Assembly (NCBI GenBank): GCA_944386365.1
Contig: CALXAT010000001.1
Span: forward strand, 124,001-188,000
Direction of reading: 5' to 3'
Source: an uncultured Clostridia bacterium
GTDB lineage: Bacteria; Bacillota; Clostridia; TANB77; CAG-508
DNA: 64,000 nucleotides
Shown: positions 34,198 through 43,253 of the stretch, piece after piece
Layout: each line of letters begins with the position of its first letter
How positions within the stretch are numbered: position 1 is the first letter of the stretch
Program-made: the position numbers and the translations under genes
The notes under the pieces: model-generated
Databases searched by the model: none
What the model saw: the letters and a program-made list of their open reading frames with translations, nothing else
Told to the model about the DNA's origin: nothing

Positions 34198-35277
34198 ATG
34201 AAAAAATTATTATTTGCAGCACATAATTTAGACTTAGGTGGAATAGAAACTGCACTCGTTACATTAGCCAATTGCCTAGTAAAAAGAGGGTATGATGTAA
34301 CCATTGCATTAGAAAAAAAAGAAGGTGTCTTTTTAGAAAGACTTGATAAAGAAATTAAGATTATAGAATATAACACAAACAATAGTAAAAATATTGTTGT
34401 AAGAAAACTATGTAATTTAGTGAATAGATTAAAATTTATTGCAAGATATAGAAATCAATTTGATTTTTCAGCAAGTTTTGCAACATATTCTTTAGCCAGT
34501 AGTTTTATGGCAAGAACCGCTTCTAAAAATTCTGCCTTATGGGGACATTCTGATTATTTAACACTATATAATGGAAATACTGAAGAAGTAAAGAATTTTT
34601 TCCAAAATGCAAAAGTAGAAAAATTTAGACATATTGTATTTGTTACACAAATAGGAAAAAATACATTTTTGAAAATATTTCCGGAGCTTAAAGAAAAGAC
34701 AATTTTATGTAACAATTTGATTGATGGAAAAAAAATTATTAAAAAATCTCAAGAAATTGTAGAAGATATACAAAAAGAAAATATACCAACATTTTTGAAT
34801 GTAGGCAGACATGAAGAAAGAGCAAAAAAATTAACAAGAATTATTGAAGCTACAAATATGTTAAAAAAAGAAAATTATAAATTTAGGGTTTTAATGGTTG
34901 GTGATGGAAAAGATACAGGACTATATGAGCAAAAAATAAGAGAAGAAGGATTAGAAGATACAATCTTTCTTTTAGGAAGAAAAGAAAACCCATATCCCTA
35001 TTTTAAGATAAGTGACTGTGTCATTTTATCATCTGAATACGAAGGCTATCCAGTTGTATATTTAGAAAGTTTTGTGTTAAATAAACCAATCATTACTACA
35101 AAGGTATCTGATTATGAGCAAGTGGAAAATGGAAGAGGCATGGTCGTAGAAAAAAATGCAGAAGCAATATATACAGCAATGAAAGATTTTATCAAAAATG
35201 GATATGAGATAAAAGAACCATTTGATTATGAGGCATATAACCAAGAAGTATTAAAAACATTAGAAAACCTATTTTAA
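34198..35277 (+). CDS. Glycosyltransferase family 4
   Basis: This 359-residue GT-B enzyme opens the glycan cluster. The N-terminus A-H-N-L-D-L-G-G-I-E-T-A is the acceptor-domain glycine loop; the C-terminal donor domain shows L-N-V-G-R-H-E-E, M-V-G-D-G, L-L-G-R-K-E-N-P-Y-P and S-S-E-Y-E-G-Y-P-V-V-Y-L-E-S, the E-x7-E retaining-transferase motif. The R-K-E-N-P-Y-P-Y signature resembles capsule/wall polysaccharide enzymes with cytosolic activity on lipid-linked sugars. Donor sugar unknown. AGAGGAG precedes the ATG; the next gene follows within 20 bases. Confidence 0.88.
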   Translation: MKKLLFAAHNLDLGGIETALVTLANCLVKRGYDVTIALEKKEGVFLERLDKEIKIIEYNTNNSKNIVVRKLCNLVNRLKFIARYRNQFDFSASFATYSLASSFMARTASKNSALWGHSDYLTLYNGNTEEVKNFFQNAKVEKFRHIVFVTQIGKNTFLKIFPELKEKTILCNNLIDGKKIIKKSQEIVEDIQKENIPTFLNVGRHEERAKKLTRIIEATNMLKKENYKFRVLMVGDGKDTGLYEQKIREEGLEDTIFLLGRKENPYPYFKISDCVILSSEYEGYPVVYLESFVLNKPIITTKVSDYEQVENGRGMVVEKNAEAIYTAMKDFIKNGYEIKEPFDYEAYNQEVLKTLENLF

Positions 35278-35297
35278 AAAGAAAGCTGGAGAGAATA

Positions 35298-36260
35298 TTG
35301 AAAAAGTTAAGTGTCATTATTCCCGTGTATAACGGAGAAAAAACATTAAAAAAATGTATGGATTCTGTATTAAAACAAAAAGATGAAGATATAGAAATTG
35401 TATTAATCAATGATGGAAGTACAGATATGTCTGATAAAATCATACAAGCATATAAGGAAAAAAATCCGAAAATTATTTCCTATTATAAAAAGAAAAATAC
35501 TGGTGTAGCAGATACTAGAAATTATGGTATTAAAAAGGCAAAAGGACAATATATCCTATTCTTAGATGCAGATGATTATCTAGATATACATTTATATGGC
35601 TTAATAAAACAATACATGGAAAAGGATATCGATTTAATTAAATTTAAACTACAAAGAGAAGATGCCAAAGGAAAAGTGATAGAAAAAGTAGATGGACCTG
35701 TATTTGAGAATAAAACAGGAGAAGAAGGATTTGAACTATTATATGCTACAGATGTTTTATTAGATTCTCCTTGTGTATATGTGATGAAGAAAGAAATATT
35801 TACAAAGAACAAACTAGAATTTAAAGTAGGAACAGAACATGAAGATTTTGGATTAATGCCATTTGTGATTGTTCTTGCAAAAACGATGATTTCAATTAAT
35901 TTTTATGGATATCATTATGTACAGGTTGGAAATAGTATCACAAGAAATACTAGTTATGAAAAAACAAAGAAAAAAGCATATGATGCTTTAAAACAATATG
36001 ATGAGGCTTTAAGAAAAATTGAAAAATACAAATTAAATAAACATATAGCAGAAATTTTAAAAATTTATTATACAAATGCAATTTTGTTAAAAACAGAGAC
36101 ATTGGATAAAAAAGATCAAAAAAATTATATAAAAGAAATTAGAAGAAGAAAAATGACAAAAAATATTAAAGCAAAGAATGCAAAACAGTTTTTAAGAAAA
36201 TTAATCTTAAGTTTAAATATAAAATGGTATTTAAATTTAAGAAGAAAGGTTAAATCATGA
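35298..36260 (+). CDS. Glycosyltransferase family 2
   Basis: This 320-residue GT-A enzyme starts at TTG behind GGAGAG and begins directly with the family core S-V-I-I-P-V-Y-N. It shows I-N-D-G-S-T-D-M-S, N-T-G-V-A-D-T-R-N-Y-G and the D-x-D motif L-D-A-D-D-Y for metal-nucleotide sugar binding. The C-terminus is basic and helical. It overlaps the next family 2 gene by 4 bases (ATGA). It adds a sugar to the lipid-linked wall glycan; the sugar is unknown. Confidence 0.88.
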   Translation: MKKLSVIIPVYNGEKTLKKCMDSVLKQKDEDIEIVLINDGSTDMSDKIIQAYKEKNPKIISYYKKKNTGVADTRNYGIKKAKGQYILFLDADDYLDIHLYGLIKQYMEKDIDLIKFKLQREDAKGKVIEKVDGPVFENKTGEEGFELLYATDVLLDSPCVYVMKKEIFTKNKLEFKVGTEHEDFGLMPFVIVLAKTMISINFYGYHYVQVGNSITRNTSYEKTKKKAYDALKQYDEALRKIEKYKLNKHIAEILKIYYTNAILLKTETLDKKDQKNYIKEIRRRKMTKNIKAKNAKQFLRKLILSLNIKWYLNLRRKVKS

Positions 36261-37243
36261 TAAAGGTTAGTATCATTGTTCCATTTTATAATGTAGAAAA
36301 TTATATAGAAAAATGTTTACAATCTTTAATGGATCAAACATTAGATGAGATAGAAATTTTACTTGTTAATGATGGGAGTAAAGATGGATCAGAAAAAATT
36401 GCAAAAAAGTTTGCAAAAAACTATCCAGATAAAATCATCTACTTAGAAAAAGAAAATGGTGGTTTATCAGATGCTAGAAATTACGCAATACCAAAAGCGA
36501 GAGGAGAATATATTGCTTTTTTAGATTCTGATGATTATGTAGAAATGATTACATATGAGGAAATGTATAATAAGGCAAAAGAGGAAAATTTAGACTATGT
36601 GGAATGTAATTTTTTATGGGAATATCCAGATAAGGTTTTAGAAAGCAAAGGAAAAGTGTATGATAATAAAAAAGAAATGTTTATTCGTACAAGAGTAGTG
36701 GCATGGAACAAATTAATTAAAAGACAGATTATACAAGAAAATAAAATTGAATTTCCAAAAGGTTACAGATATGAAGATGTTGAATTTTTCTATAAGTTAT
36801 TACCATATATACATACATATGGAATTGTTGAAAAACCTTTTATCCATTACGTACAAAGAGAAAATTCTATTTCAAATGTACAAAATAAAAGAACAAAAGA
36901 AATTATAGATGTTTTAGGGCATGTCATTGATTATTATAAAGCAAATAACCTATTTGCAGAATATAAAGAATCCATAGAATATGTTTATGCAAGATATATT
37001 TTATGTAGTTCAATGCTTAGAATGGTCATGATAGAAGATAAAAAAGAAAGAAAAGAAATTATCCATTTAGCATGGAAATCATTAAATACACAATTCCCCA
37101 TTTGGAAGGAAAATATTTATTTAAAAGAAAAAAGCTTAAAAAATTTGTATATGAGAACTGTAAACAATTTTACATTAAAAATTTATACAAGTTTAGCAAG
37201 AATAAAATTTATACGTGACAAATTACAAGAAAAATTTGTGTAA
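36257..37243 (+). CDS. Glycosyltransferase family 2
   Basis: This 328-residue GT-A enzyme has S-I-I-V-P-F-Y-N-V-E-N-Y-I at the start, V-N-D-G-S-K-D-G-S, N-G-G-L-S-D-A-R-N and the metal motif F-L-D-S-D-D-Y. A Y-E-D-V-E-F-F-Y segment near residue 175 is the catalytic-base region of such transferases. It overlaps the previous gene by 4 bases and resembles it, so the two may be an old duplication with different specificities. Confidence 0.88.
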   Translation: MIKVSIIVPFYNVENYIEKCLQSLMDQTLDEIEILLVNDGSKDGSEKIAKKFAKNYPDKIIYLEKENGGLSDARNYAIPKARGEYIAFLDSDDYVEMITYEEMYNKAKEENLDYVECNFLWEYPDKVLESKGKVYDNKKEMFIRTRVVAWNKLIKRQIIQENKIEFPKGYRYEDVEFFYKLLPYIHTYGIVEKPFIHYVQRENSISNVQNKRTKEIIDVLGHVIDYYKANNLFAEYKESIEYVYARYILCSSMLRMVMIEDKKERKEIIHLAWKSLNTQFPIWKENIYLKEKSLKNLYMRTVNNFTLKIYTSLARIKFIRDKLQEKFV

Positions 37244-37253
37244 AAGGAGAATT

Positions 37254-38361
37254 ATGAAGAAAATACTATTTGGAATAACTAGTTTAACGATTCGGAGGAG
37301 CTGAAAGAGTATTAGTGGATATGGTAAATAAATTAAGTGACACATTTGATATTACCATATTTACGATTTATGGAAAAGGTGAACTAGAAAAAAGTTTGAA
37401 TCAAAATATAAAAGTAAAGCGAATGTTTGAATACAGATATCAAGAGCTAACAAAGATACAAAAAGTCATCATTCCATTAAAAATATTATTGTTCCAAAAA
37501 TCCTATTATAAAAAATACATACAAGGTGATTATGATGTAGAAGTTGCATTTTTAGAAGGACCAATCACAAGATTATTTAGCACAAAGAACAATCATACAA
37601 AGAAAATAGCTTGGATTCACAATGATATTTCAAGAGTATATGGAAATGGAATAAAAGCAAAAATTAAGTTAATGATAGATAGAAGTATTTATAACAAATA
37701 TCAAAAACTAGTATTTGTTAGTAAAGATAATAAAGAAGTTTTTGATATACGATATCCGGATATAAAACCTTCAGAAGAAGTGATTTATAACTATATTAAT
37801 TCTGAAAATGTTATAGAAAAAGCAGAAGAAACCATTGATTTCCAATTTGACCATAATCAATTAAACTTTTTAACAGTTGCAAGATTAGTAGAACAAAAAG
37901 GAATTGATCGATTGATTCGCATTCATAGAGAATTAATTGCAAATCATTATGCCAATAAATTTTACATTATTGGTGATGGACCAGAAAAAGAAGAGTTAGA
38001 AAAATTAATAAAAGAAGAACATTTGCAAGAAACATTTTTCTTACTAGGTGCAAAAGAAAATCCATATCCTTATATGAAACAAGCAGATATCTTTTGTTTA
38101 CTTTCTAAATTTGAAGGTTATGGAATGGTATTAGAAGAAGCAAAAATATTAAATAAACCAATTATCATAACCAATACAGCAGCAAGAGAGGCGGTTGAAA
38201 ATTATAAAAATGCCATCATTGTAGAAAATGATGAACATGAGATTTATAACAAATTAAAATACATTATAGAAAATGATATAAAAAGTTTTGGAAAAGATGA
38301 AAAAGAATATCGTAATGAAGATATAATAACAAAATTAGAGAATTTATTAGAGGAAGAATAA
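37254..38361 (+). CDS. Glycosyltransferase family 4, with +1 shift at a CGGA site
   Basis: The ATG at 37254 has an AAAGGAG site and begins M-K-K-I-L-F-G-I-T-S-L, a typical GT-B start, but the frame stops at 37302. Ignoring the C at 37293 turns I-R-R-S-stop into I-G-G-A-E-R-V-L-V-D, the invariant glycine loop of family 4 enzymes (compare L-G-G-I-E-T in the gene at 34198), and gives 368 residues of full family length. The C-terminal half shows V-A-R-L-V-E-Q-K-G, I-G-D-G-P-E and F-E-G-Y-G-M-V-L-E-E-A. Both frames overlap openly for only 14 bases around the site. Confidence 0.85.
37293..37296 (+). other. CGGA +1 recoding candidate (GT4 gene, codon 14)
   Basis: The upstream frame reads ATT-CGG-AGG-AGC-TGA; the downstream frame is closed by TAA at 37285. 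The shift must therefore fall between 37288 and 37301, where CGG is the only rare codon. Skipping C37293 gives GGA-GGA-GCT, the strongly conserved G-G-A of the family, which also indicates that the decoded residue is glycine. Confidence 0.8.
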
Positions 38362-38362
38362 T

Positions 38363-39266
38363 ATGAAATTATCCATTATTACACCAACCTATAATAGAGC
38401 AGATATGCTTCATAATTTATATAATAGTATTATTAGAAATATAGAAAATGAAGATGTACAAAAAGATGCACAAATCCAGTGGCTTGTTATGGATGATGGG
38501 TCAACAGATAATACTACTGAAATTATCGAGCAATTTATAAATGAAGGAAAAATAGAAATACAGTATCACAAACAAGAAAATCAAGGAAAGATGGCTGCAA
38601 TTAATAATGTCATGAAATATGCAGAAGGGGATATGATTGTGGAATGTGATTCTGATGATTTGTTTTCAGATAATGCATTTTATGATATCTTACAAGCTTA
38701 TTATGAAACAAAAGAAAGAGAAGATTTATATGGTTTATGTTTTTTAAAATATGATTTAAAAGGGAATAATATAGGGAATTTGTTCCAAAAAGCAGAAACA
38801 ACGATGTTTGATTTGTATTTTAAAGAACGGAGAAACTGGTGAGAAAGCAATTGTATTTTTTGCCAATATCAGAAAACAATATCACTACAAAATTGAAAAT
38901 AATGAAAAGTTTTCAACAGAGGCTAGAATGTATCATGAAATGGATTTAAAGTATAAGATGAAATGCTATAATAAACCCATTATGCTTTGTGATTATAAAG
39001 AAGATGGCTATACGAAAAATATCAAAAAAATTTTTAAAGAAAATCCTTATGGACATTTTGCTTATTTTAAAGAAATATTAGAAAAACATGATATGACAGG
39101 TGTTCCTTTCAAAAAGAGATTGTATGTTATAAAACATTATATATTATTTGCAACCCTAACAAAGCAAAAGATGTGTTTTAAAAAAATAAAAGGATATAAG
39201 AATAAACAAATTCTTGTATTATTATGGATACCAGGAAAAATTATGACGAAAATAAAATTTAAGTAA
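38363..39266 (+). CDS. Glycosyltransferase family 2, with +1 shift at a CGGA site
   Basis: The first frame encodes the GT-A catalytic half: S-I-I-T-P-T-Y-N-R-A, M-D-D-G-S-T-D-N-T, and the metal motif E-C-D-S-D-D-L, then stops at 38840. The downstream frame continues with A-I-V-F-F-A-N-I-R-K-Q-Y and a basic C-terminus. Ignoring C38828 joins them as F-K-E-G-E-T-G-E-K-A, giving 300 residues, the normal length for this subfamily, whose G-E-K motif before a short conserved stretch lies exactly at this point. It follows the previous glycosyltransferase by one base and is the last gene before a new promoter. Confidence 0.8.
38828..38831 (+). other. CGGA +1 recoding candidate (GT2 gene, codon 156)
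   Basis: The upstream frame reads GAA-CGG-AGA-AAC-TGG-TGA. Skipping C38828 gives GAA-GGA-GAA-ACT-GGT and continues openly for 145 codons with family-like sequence. Unlike the other three sites, this one lies in the middle of the gene. Confidence 0.72.
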
Positions 39267-39269
39267 GGT

Positions 39270-39298
39270 TGATTTTTACAACGAGTATTGTTATAATT
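39270..39298 (+). promoter_or_regulatory. Sigma-A promoter before the exporter genes
   Basis: TTGATT (39270-39275), exactly 17 bases, TATAAT (39293-39298), 27 bases before the ABC ATPase start at 39325. It gives the export part of the cluster its own transcript. Confidence 0.78.
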
Positions 39299-39324
39299 AC
39301 CCGAAGAAGGAGAAGGTTACAATT

Positions 39325-40062
39325 ATGAGTGAAGAGTATAAAATTATTGTAAAAGATGTATATAAAACATTTAATGTGTATTTAGACAAAGCAAATACAA
39401 TAAAAGAAAAGTTATTATTCTTGTTTTCAAGAAACAAAAAGGAAAAAAGAGAAGTATTAAAAGGTATTAATTTAAAAATAAAAAAAGGAGAAGTTGTTGC
39501 ACTAATTGGAACGAATGGTAGTGGAAAATCAACACTTTTAAAATTAATGACAAAAATTATATATCCGAACAAAGGTGAAATTATAACTAATGGAAAATTG
39601 ACATCATTACTAGAGTTGGGAGCAGGTTTTCACCCAGATTTCTCTGGAAGAGAAAATATCTATTTTAATGCCTCTATATTTGGATTAACAAAAAAAGAAA
39701 TTGATAAGAGAATTGATCAAATTATTGAATTCTCTGAATTGGGGCAATATATAGATAACCCTGTTAGAACTTATTCTTCAGGAATGTATATGAGACTTGC
39801 TTTCTCTGTTGCCATTAATGTAGATGCAGATATTTTATTAATAGATGAAATTTTATCTGTTGGTGATGAGCATTTTCAAAATAAATGTTATAACAAGATG
39901 AGAGATTTAAAAGATCAAGGAAAAACAATGGTATTTGTTACACATAGTATGCAAGCAGTAAAACAATTATGCGATAGAGCGGTTTGGCTATGTGATGGAA
40001 AAATAAAAATGGATGGTTCAACAGAAGATGTTGTAGATGAATATATTAAGGAAACAAAATAG
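39325..40062 (+). CDS. Polysaccharide ABC exporter ATP-binding protein (Wzt/TagH type)
   Basis: This 245-residue ATPase shows Walker A G-T-N-G-S-G-K-S-T near residue 67, the polysaccharide-exporter motif L-E-L-G-A-G-F-H-P-D-F-S-G-R-E-N, signature Y-S-S-G-M, Walker B I-L-L-I-D-E-I-L-S-V-G-D and the H-loop V-T-H-S. It lacks the C-terminal carbohydrate-binding domain of long Wzt proteins. With the permease at 42396 it should export a finished undecaprenyl-linked wall polysaccharide or teichoic-acid-like polymer. AGAAGGAG precedes the start. Confidence 0.92.
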   Translation: MSEEYKIIVKDVYKTFNVYLDKANTIKEKLLFLFSRNKKEKREVLKGINLKIKKGEVVALIGTNGSGKSTLLKLMTKIIYPNKGEIITNGKLTSLLELGAGFHPDFSGRENIYFNASIFGLTKKEIDKRIDQIIEFSELGQYIDNPVRTYSSGMYMRLAFSVAINVDADILLIDEILSVGDEHFQNKCYNKMRDLKDQGKTMVFVTHSMQAVKQLCDRAVWLCDGKIKMDGSTEDVVDEYIKETK

Positions 40063-40076
40063 AGGAGGACAAATGC

Positions 40077-42377
40077 ATGAATGAAGAAGAAAAATATTTT
40101 GATTATACAATGATGCCAGGAAAAGAACTAAGAAAACAAAAATCAATTAATGATGGAGAGCCGATTATTAGTATTATTACAGGATATTATAATTGTAAAA
40201 ATTATATAAGAGAAACAGCAAATTCTATTATTAATCAGACTTTCCCTTATTGGGAATGGATTATTATTAATGATGGAAGTACAGAAGAAGGAACAAAAGA
40301 AACATTAGATGAAATTGCAAAATTAGATAGTAGAATTAAAGTGTATCACGAAAAAAATAGAGGAAGAATTGCTACAAGAGATTATGCAATTACAAAAGCA
40401 AAATGTGACTTATTGTTTATTTTAGATGCAGATGATGCTATTGATAGAACTATGTTAGAGTGTAGTTATTGGACTTTGCAAACAAATCCAAAAGCTTCTT
40501 GGGTTTATGCAGATATGGTAAATTTTGATGGACAAGAATTTTTATGGCGAAAAATATTTGATAGTGATACAGAAAAAAGAGAAAATATTTTACCAGTATG
40601 TTCTTTAGTTAGGAAACAAGCAATATTAGATGTTGGCGGGTATGGAGCTGTTGATGAAGATGTGCATGAAGATTGGCATCTATGGCTTAGAATGCTAGAA
40701 AAAGGATATTTCCCAATTAGAATGAATTATTATGGATTTTGGTATCGTAAGAAAAAAGAAGGTGGAATCTTAGATTCTATTAATAAGGACAAAAAAAGAG
40801 ATGAACATGCTAGAAAAGAAATTGCTAAACAAGCAGAAAAGATTAAGGACAAGGTTTTTGCAATTCAATTTCCTACAACAACAAAATCAAATTATGATTC
40901 TTATCCATATACTTTTGAATGGAACAGAAAACCAATTAATAAAAAAGGAGAAAAAATAAGATTGTTATTTATTTTTCCTTGGTTTAAAGTTGGTGGAGCA
41001 GACAAATTTAATTTAGACTTAATTTCTAGATTGGATCAAAGTAAATTCGATATTACAATTGTCACTACAGAAGTTTCAGAATATGTATGGAGACAAAAGT
41101 TTGAAAAATATGGAGAAGTATTTGATTTAACAAGCTTTTTACATAGACAAGACTGGCCAGCATTTATTCATTATTTAATGAAAACTAGAAATATTGATAT
41201 TGTTATGGAATCTAATAGCTATTTTGGATTCTATGTAACACCTTGGCTAAAATCAGAATTTCCAGAAGTTGTATTTACAGATTATCTTCATAGTGAAAAT
41301 AGAAGTTGGAGAAATGGAGAATATCCAAGAGACTCAACAGCAATTGATGGATTTTTAGATAGAACTTATACTTGTACAAAAGTATTAAGAGAGTCCATGA
41401 AGAAAAACATGGGAAGGACGATTGATAATGTTGAAACCGTATATATAGGCGTTGATGAAGAAGAATTTGACCAATTTAAGGTCAATATCTCTGACAATCA
41501 AGATTTAGCAAAAGTGAAAGATAAATTAAATGGCAAAAAAACAATTCTATTTTTGTGCAGAATATCAGAAGAAAAAAGACCAATTTTTATTGTAAAAGTC
41601 TTTAAAAAATTGTTAGAAAAAGATAACCAATTGATGTTACTAGTGGTTGGAGATGGACCAGAATTAAAAGAAATGAAAAATATAGCCAAAAAAGATGGTG
41701 TTAGTGAAAATATTATATTTTTTGGAATGCAAAAAAATGTAAAACCATTTTATAAAATAGCAGATGTAACAGTTATCTGTTCTTTAGTAGAAGGATTAAC
41801 TATTACAACTTATGAATCTTTAGCGATGGGAACACCAGTTGTAACAGCAGATGTTGGAGGACAAAAAGAATTAGTAGATAATACCTGCGGAAGTGTTGTT
41901 GAAAATATACAAACTGCAGAAAATGGGTATTACAACAGAGGGTATCAGGATGAAGAAATTAATCGTTATGTAAAAGCAATTGAAGAAGTATTAAACAATC
42001 CTAAATTAAAAGATAATTGTAGAGAAAAAGTTTTAAATGGTTATACAGTTAATCATATGGTGGAGACTTTTACAAAAGAATTTGAAGAGTTTGCAAAAGA
42101 AGGAAGCAAAATTAATCCACAAAGTATTGTAAATAAAGATTTATACAAACAATATTTAGTTTTATACAATCAATTGGATATTCGAAATTATTTCCCACAA
42201 GAAGGCGGAAATTATTCCGAAACAGAAAGTTTGAAAGCCTATAAAATTAGTCAAATAAAAGGAAAATTATGGCAAAATCCAGTATGGAGAGCATTTATAA
42301 AATTTTTACAAAAGACAGGTTTGATGAAATTAATTAAAAAAGCAAAAATTAAAGAAAAAGTAAAAAAGATCATATAA
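40077..42377 (+). CDS. Bifunctional GT2-GT4 glycosyltransferase
   Basis: This 766-residue protein joins two glycosyltransferases. Residues 1-270 are a family 2 GT-A domain (S-I-I-T-G-Y-Y-N, I-N-D-G-S-T-E-E-G, L-D-A-D-D-A, then E-D-W-H-L-W-L-R). Residues 300-680 are a family 4 GT-B domain (F-P-W-F-K-V-G-G-A-D-K, L-C-R-I-S-E-E-K-R-P, V-V-G-D-G-P-E-L, S-L-V-E-G-L-T-I-T-T-Y-E-S). The tail is basic. It sits between the exporter ATPase and permease genes, so it probably extends or caps the exported glycan with two linked sugar additions. GAGGAGG precedes the start. Confidence 0.9.
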   Translation: MNEEEKYFDYTMMPGKELRKQKSINDGEPIISIITGYYNCKNYIRETANSIINQTFPYWEWIIINDGSTEEGTKETLDEIAKLDSRIKVYHEKNRGRIATRDYAITKAKCDLLFILDADDAIDRTMLECSYWTLQTNPKASWVYADMVNFDGQEFLWRKIFDSDTEKRENILPVCSLVRKQAILDVGGYGAVDEDVHEDWHLWLRMLEKGYFPIRMNYYGFWYRKKKEGGILDSINKDKKRDEHARKEIAKQAEKIKDKVFAIQFPTTTKSNYDSYPYTFEWNRKPINKKGEKIRLLFIFPWFKVGGADKFNLDLISRLDQSKFDITIVTTEVSEYVWRQKFEKYGEVFDLTSFLHRQDWPAFIHYLMKTRNIDIVMESNSYFGFYVTPWLKSEFPEVVFTDYLHSENRSWRNGEYPRDSTAIDGFLDRTYTCTKVLRESMKKNMGRTIDNVETVYIGVDEEEFDQFKVNISDNQDLAKVKDKLNGKKTILFLCRISEEKRPIFIVKVFKKLLEKDNQLMLLVVGDGPELKEMKNIAKKDGVSENIIFFGMQKNVKPFYKIADVTVICSLVEGLTITTYESLAMGTPVVTADVGGQKELVDNTCGSVVENIQTAENGYYNRGYQDEEINRYVKAIEEVLNNPKLKDNCREKVLNGYTVNHMVETFTKEFEEFAKEGSKINPQSIVNKDLYKQYLVLYNQLDIRNYFPQEGGNYSETESLKAYKISQIKGKLWQNPVWRAFIKFLQKTGLMKLIKKAKIKEKVKKII

Positions 42378-42395
42378 GAATAGAGGAGTTATCAG

Positions 42396-43172
42396 ATGAT
42401 AAATGTATTTAAAAACTTATACAATTATAGGGAACTATTAAAGACAAACGTAAAAAAAGAAATTAGAGGAAAATATAAAAATTCATTTTTGGGTGTTTTA
42501 TGGTCATTTTTAAATCCACTATTACAAATATTAGTATATGCAATTGTATTTCAAATGATTTTGAAAAACCCTCAAGAAAATTATGCAATTTTTATTTGTT
42601 GTGGATTAATTCCATGGACATTTTTCTCTTCTGCCATTAGCCGTTCAGCATTTACAATGGTGGAAAATGGGAATTTACTAAAAAAAGTGTATTTTCCAAG
42701 AGAAATTTTACCAATATCAATTGTAACGAGTGAGGCTGTTAACTTTTTAATTTCAACGATTATAATTATTGCATTTGTTATTTTTGGAGGATTGGGACTT
42801 AGTAAATACATTGTATTTTATCCACTTGTATTGTTGGCGCAATATCTATTATTAATTGCAATATCACTTATTGTATCTAGTATATCTGTATATGTAAGAG
42901 ATTTACAACATTTAATTGGTGTTGCACTTCAATTATTATTTTATGCAACTCCGATTGTATATGCAGCAGATGCAATACCTGCAGATTTTCAGTGGATTTT
43001 AAAATTAAATCCAATGACATATATTATTGAAGCTTATAGAGATATGTTTTATACACAAACAACAGTGGATGTATCAGCATTATTAATACTAATTGCCATT
43101 TCTCTAGTAGGATGTGTAATAGGGTACATGATTTTTAACAAATTACAAAAAGGATTTGCAGAACAATTATAA
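42396..43172 (+). CDS. Polysaccharide ABC exporter permease (Wzm/TagG type)
   Basis: This 258-residue permease of the ABC-2 family has an N-terminal amphipathic stretch (V-K-K-E-I-R-G-K-Y-K-N-S-F-L-G-V-L-W-S-F-L-N-P-L), the hallmark of O-antigen/teichoic-acid exporters, then six membrane helices with the conserved L-N-P-M-T-Y-I-I-E-A-Y-R-D before the last two. It forms the membrane channel for the ATPase encoded at 39325, from which it is separated by the bifunctional transferase. GAGGAG precedes the ATG. Confidence 0.92.
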   Translation: MINVFKNLYNYRELLKTNVKKEIRGKYKNSFLGVLWSFLNPLLQILVYAIVFQMILKNPQENYAIFICCGLIPWTFFSSAISRSAFTMVENGNLLKKVYFPREILPISIVTSEAVNFLISTIIIIAFVIFGGLGLSKYIVFYPLVLLAQYLLLIAISLIVSSISVYVRDLQHLIGVALQLLFYATPIVYAADAIPADFQWILKLNPMTYIIEAYRDMFYTQTTVDVSALLILIAISLVGCVIGYMIFNKLQKGFAEQL

Positions 43173-43253
43173 TATATACAAAACTAAATGTGTAATTATA
43201 AAGCAGCTATTAACAAAAGTAAAAATTTTTATAGATAAATAAAGAGGAGAAAA

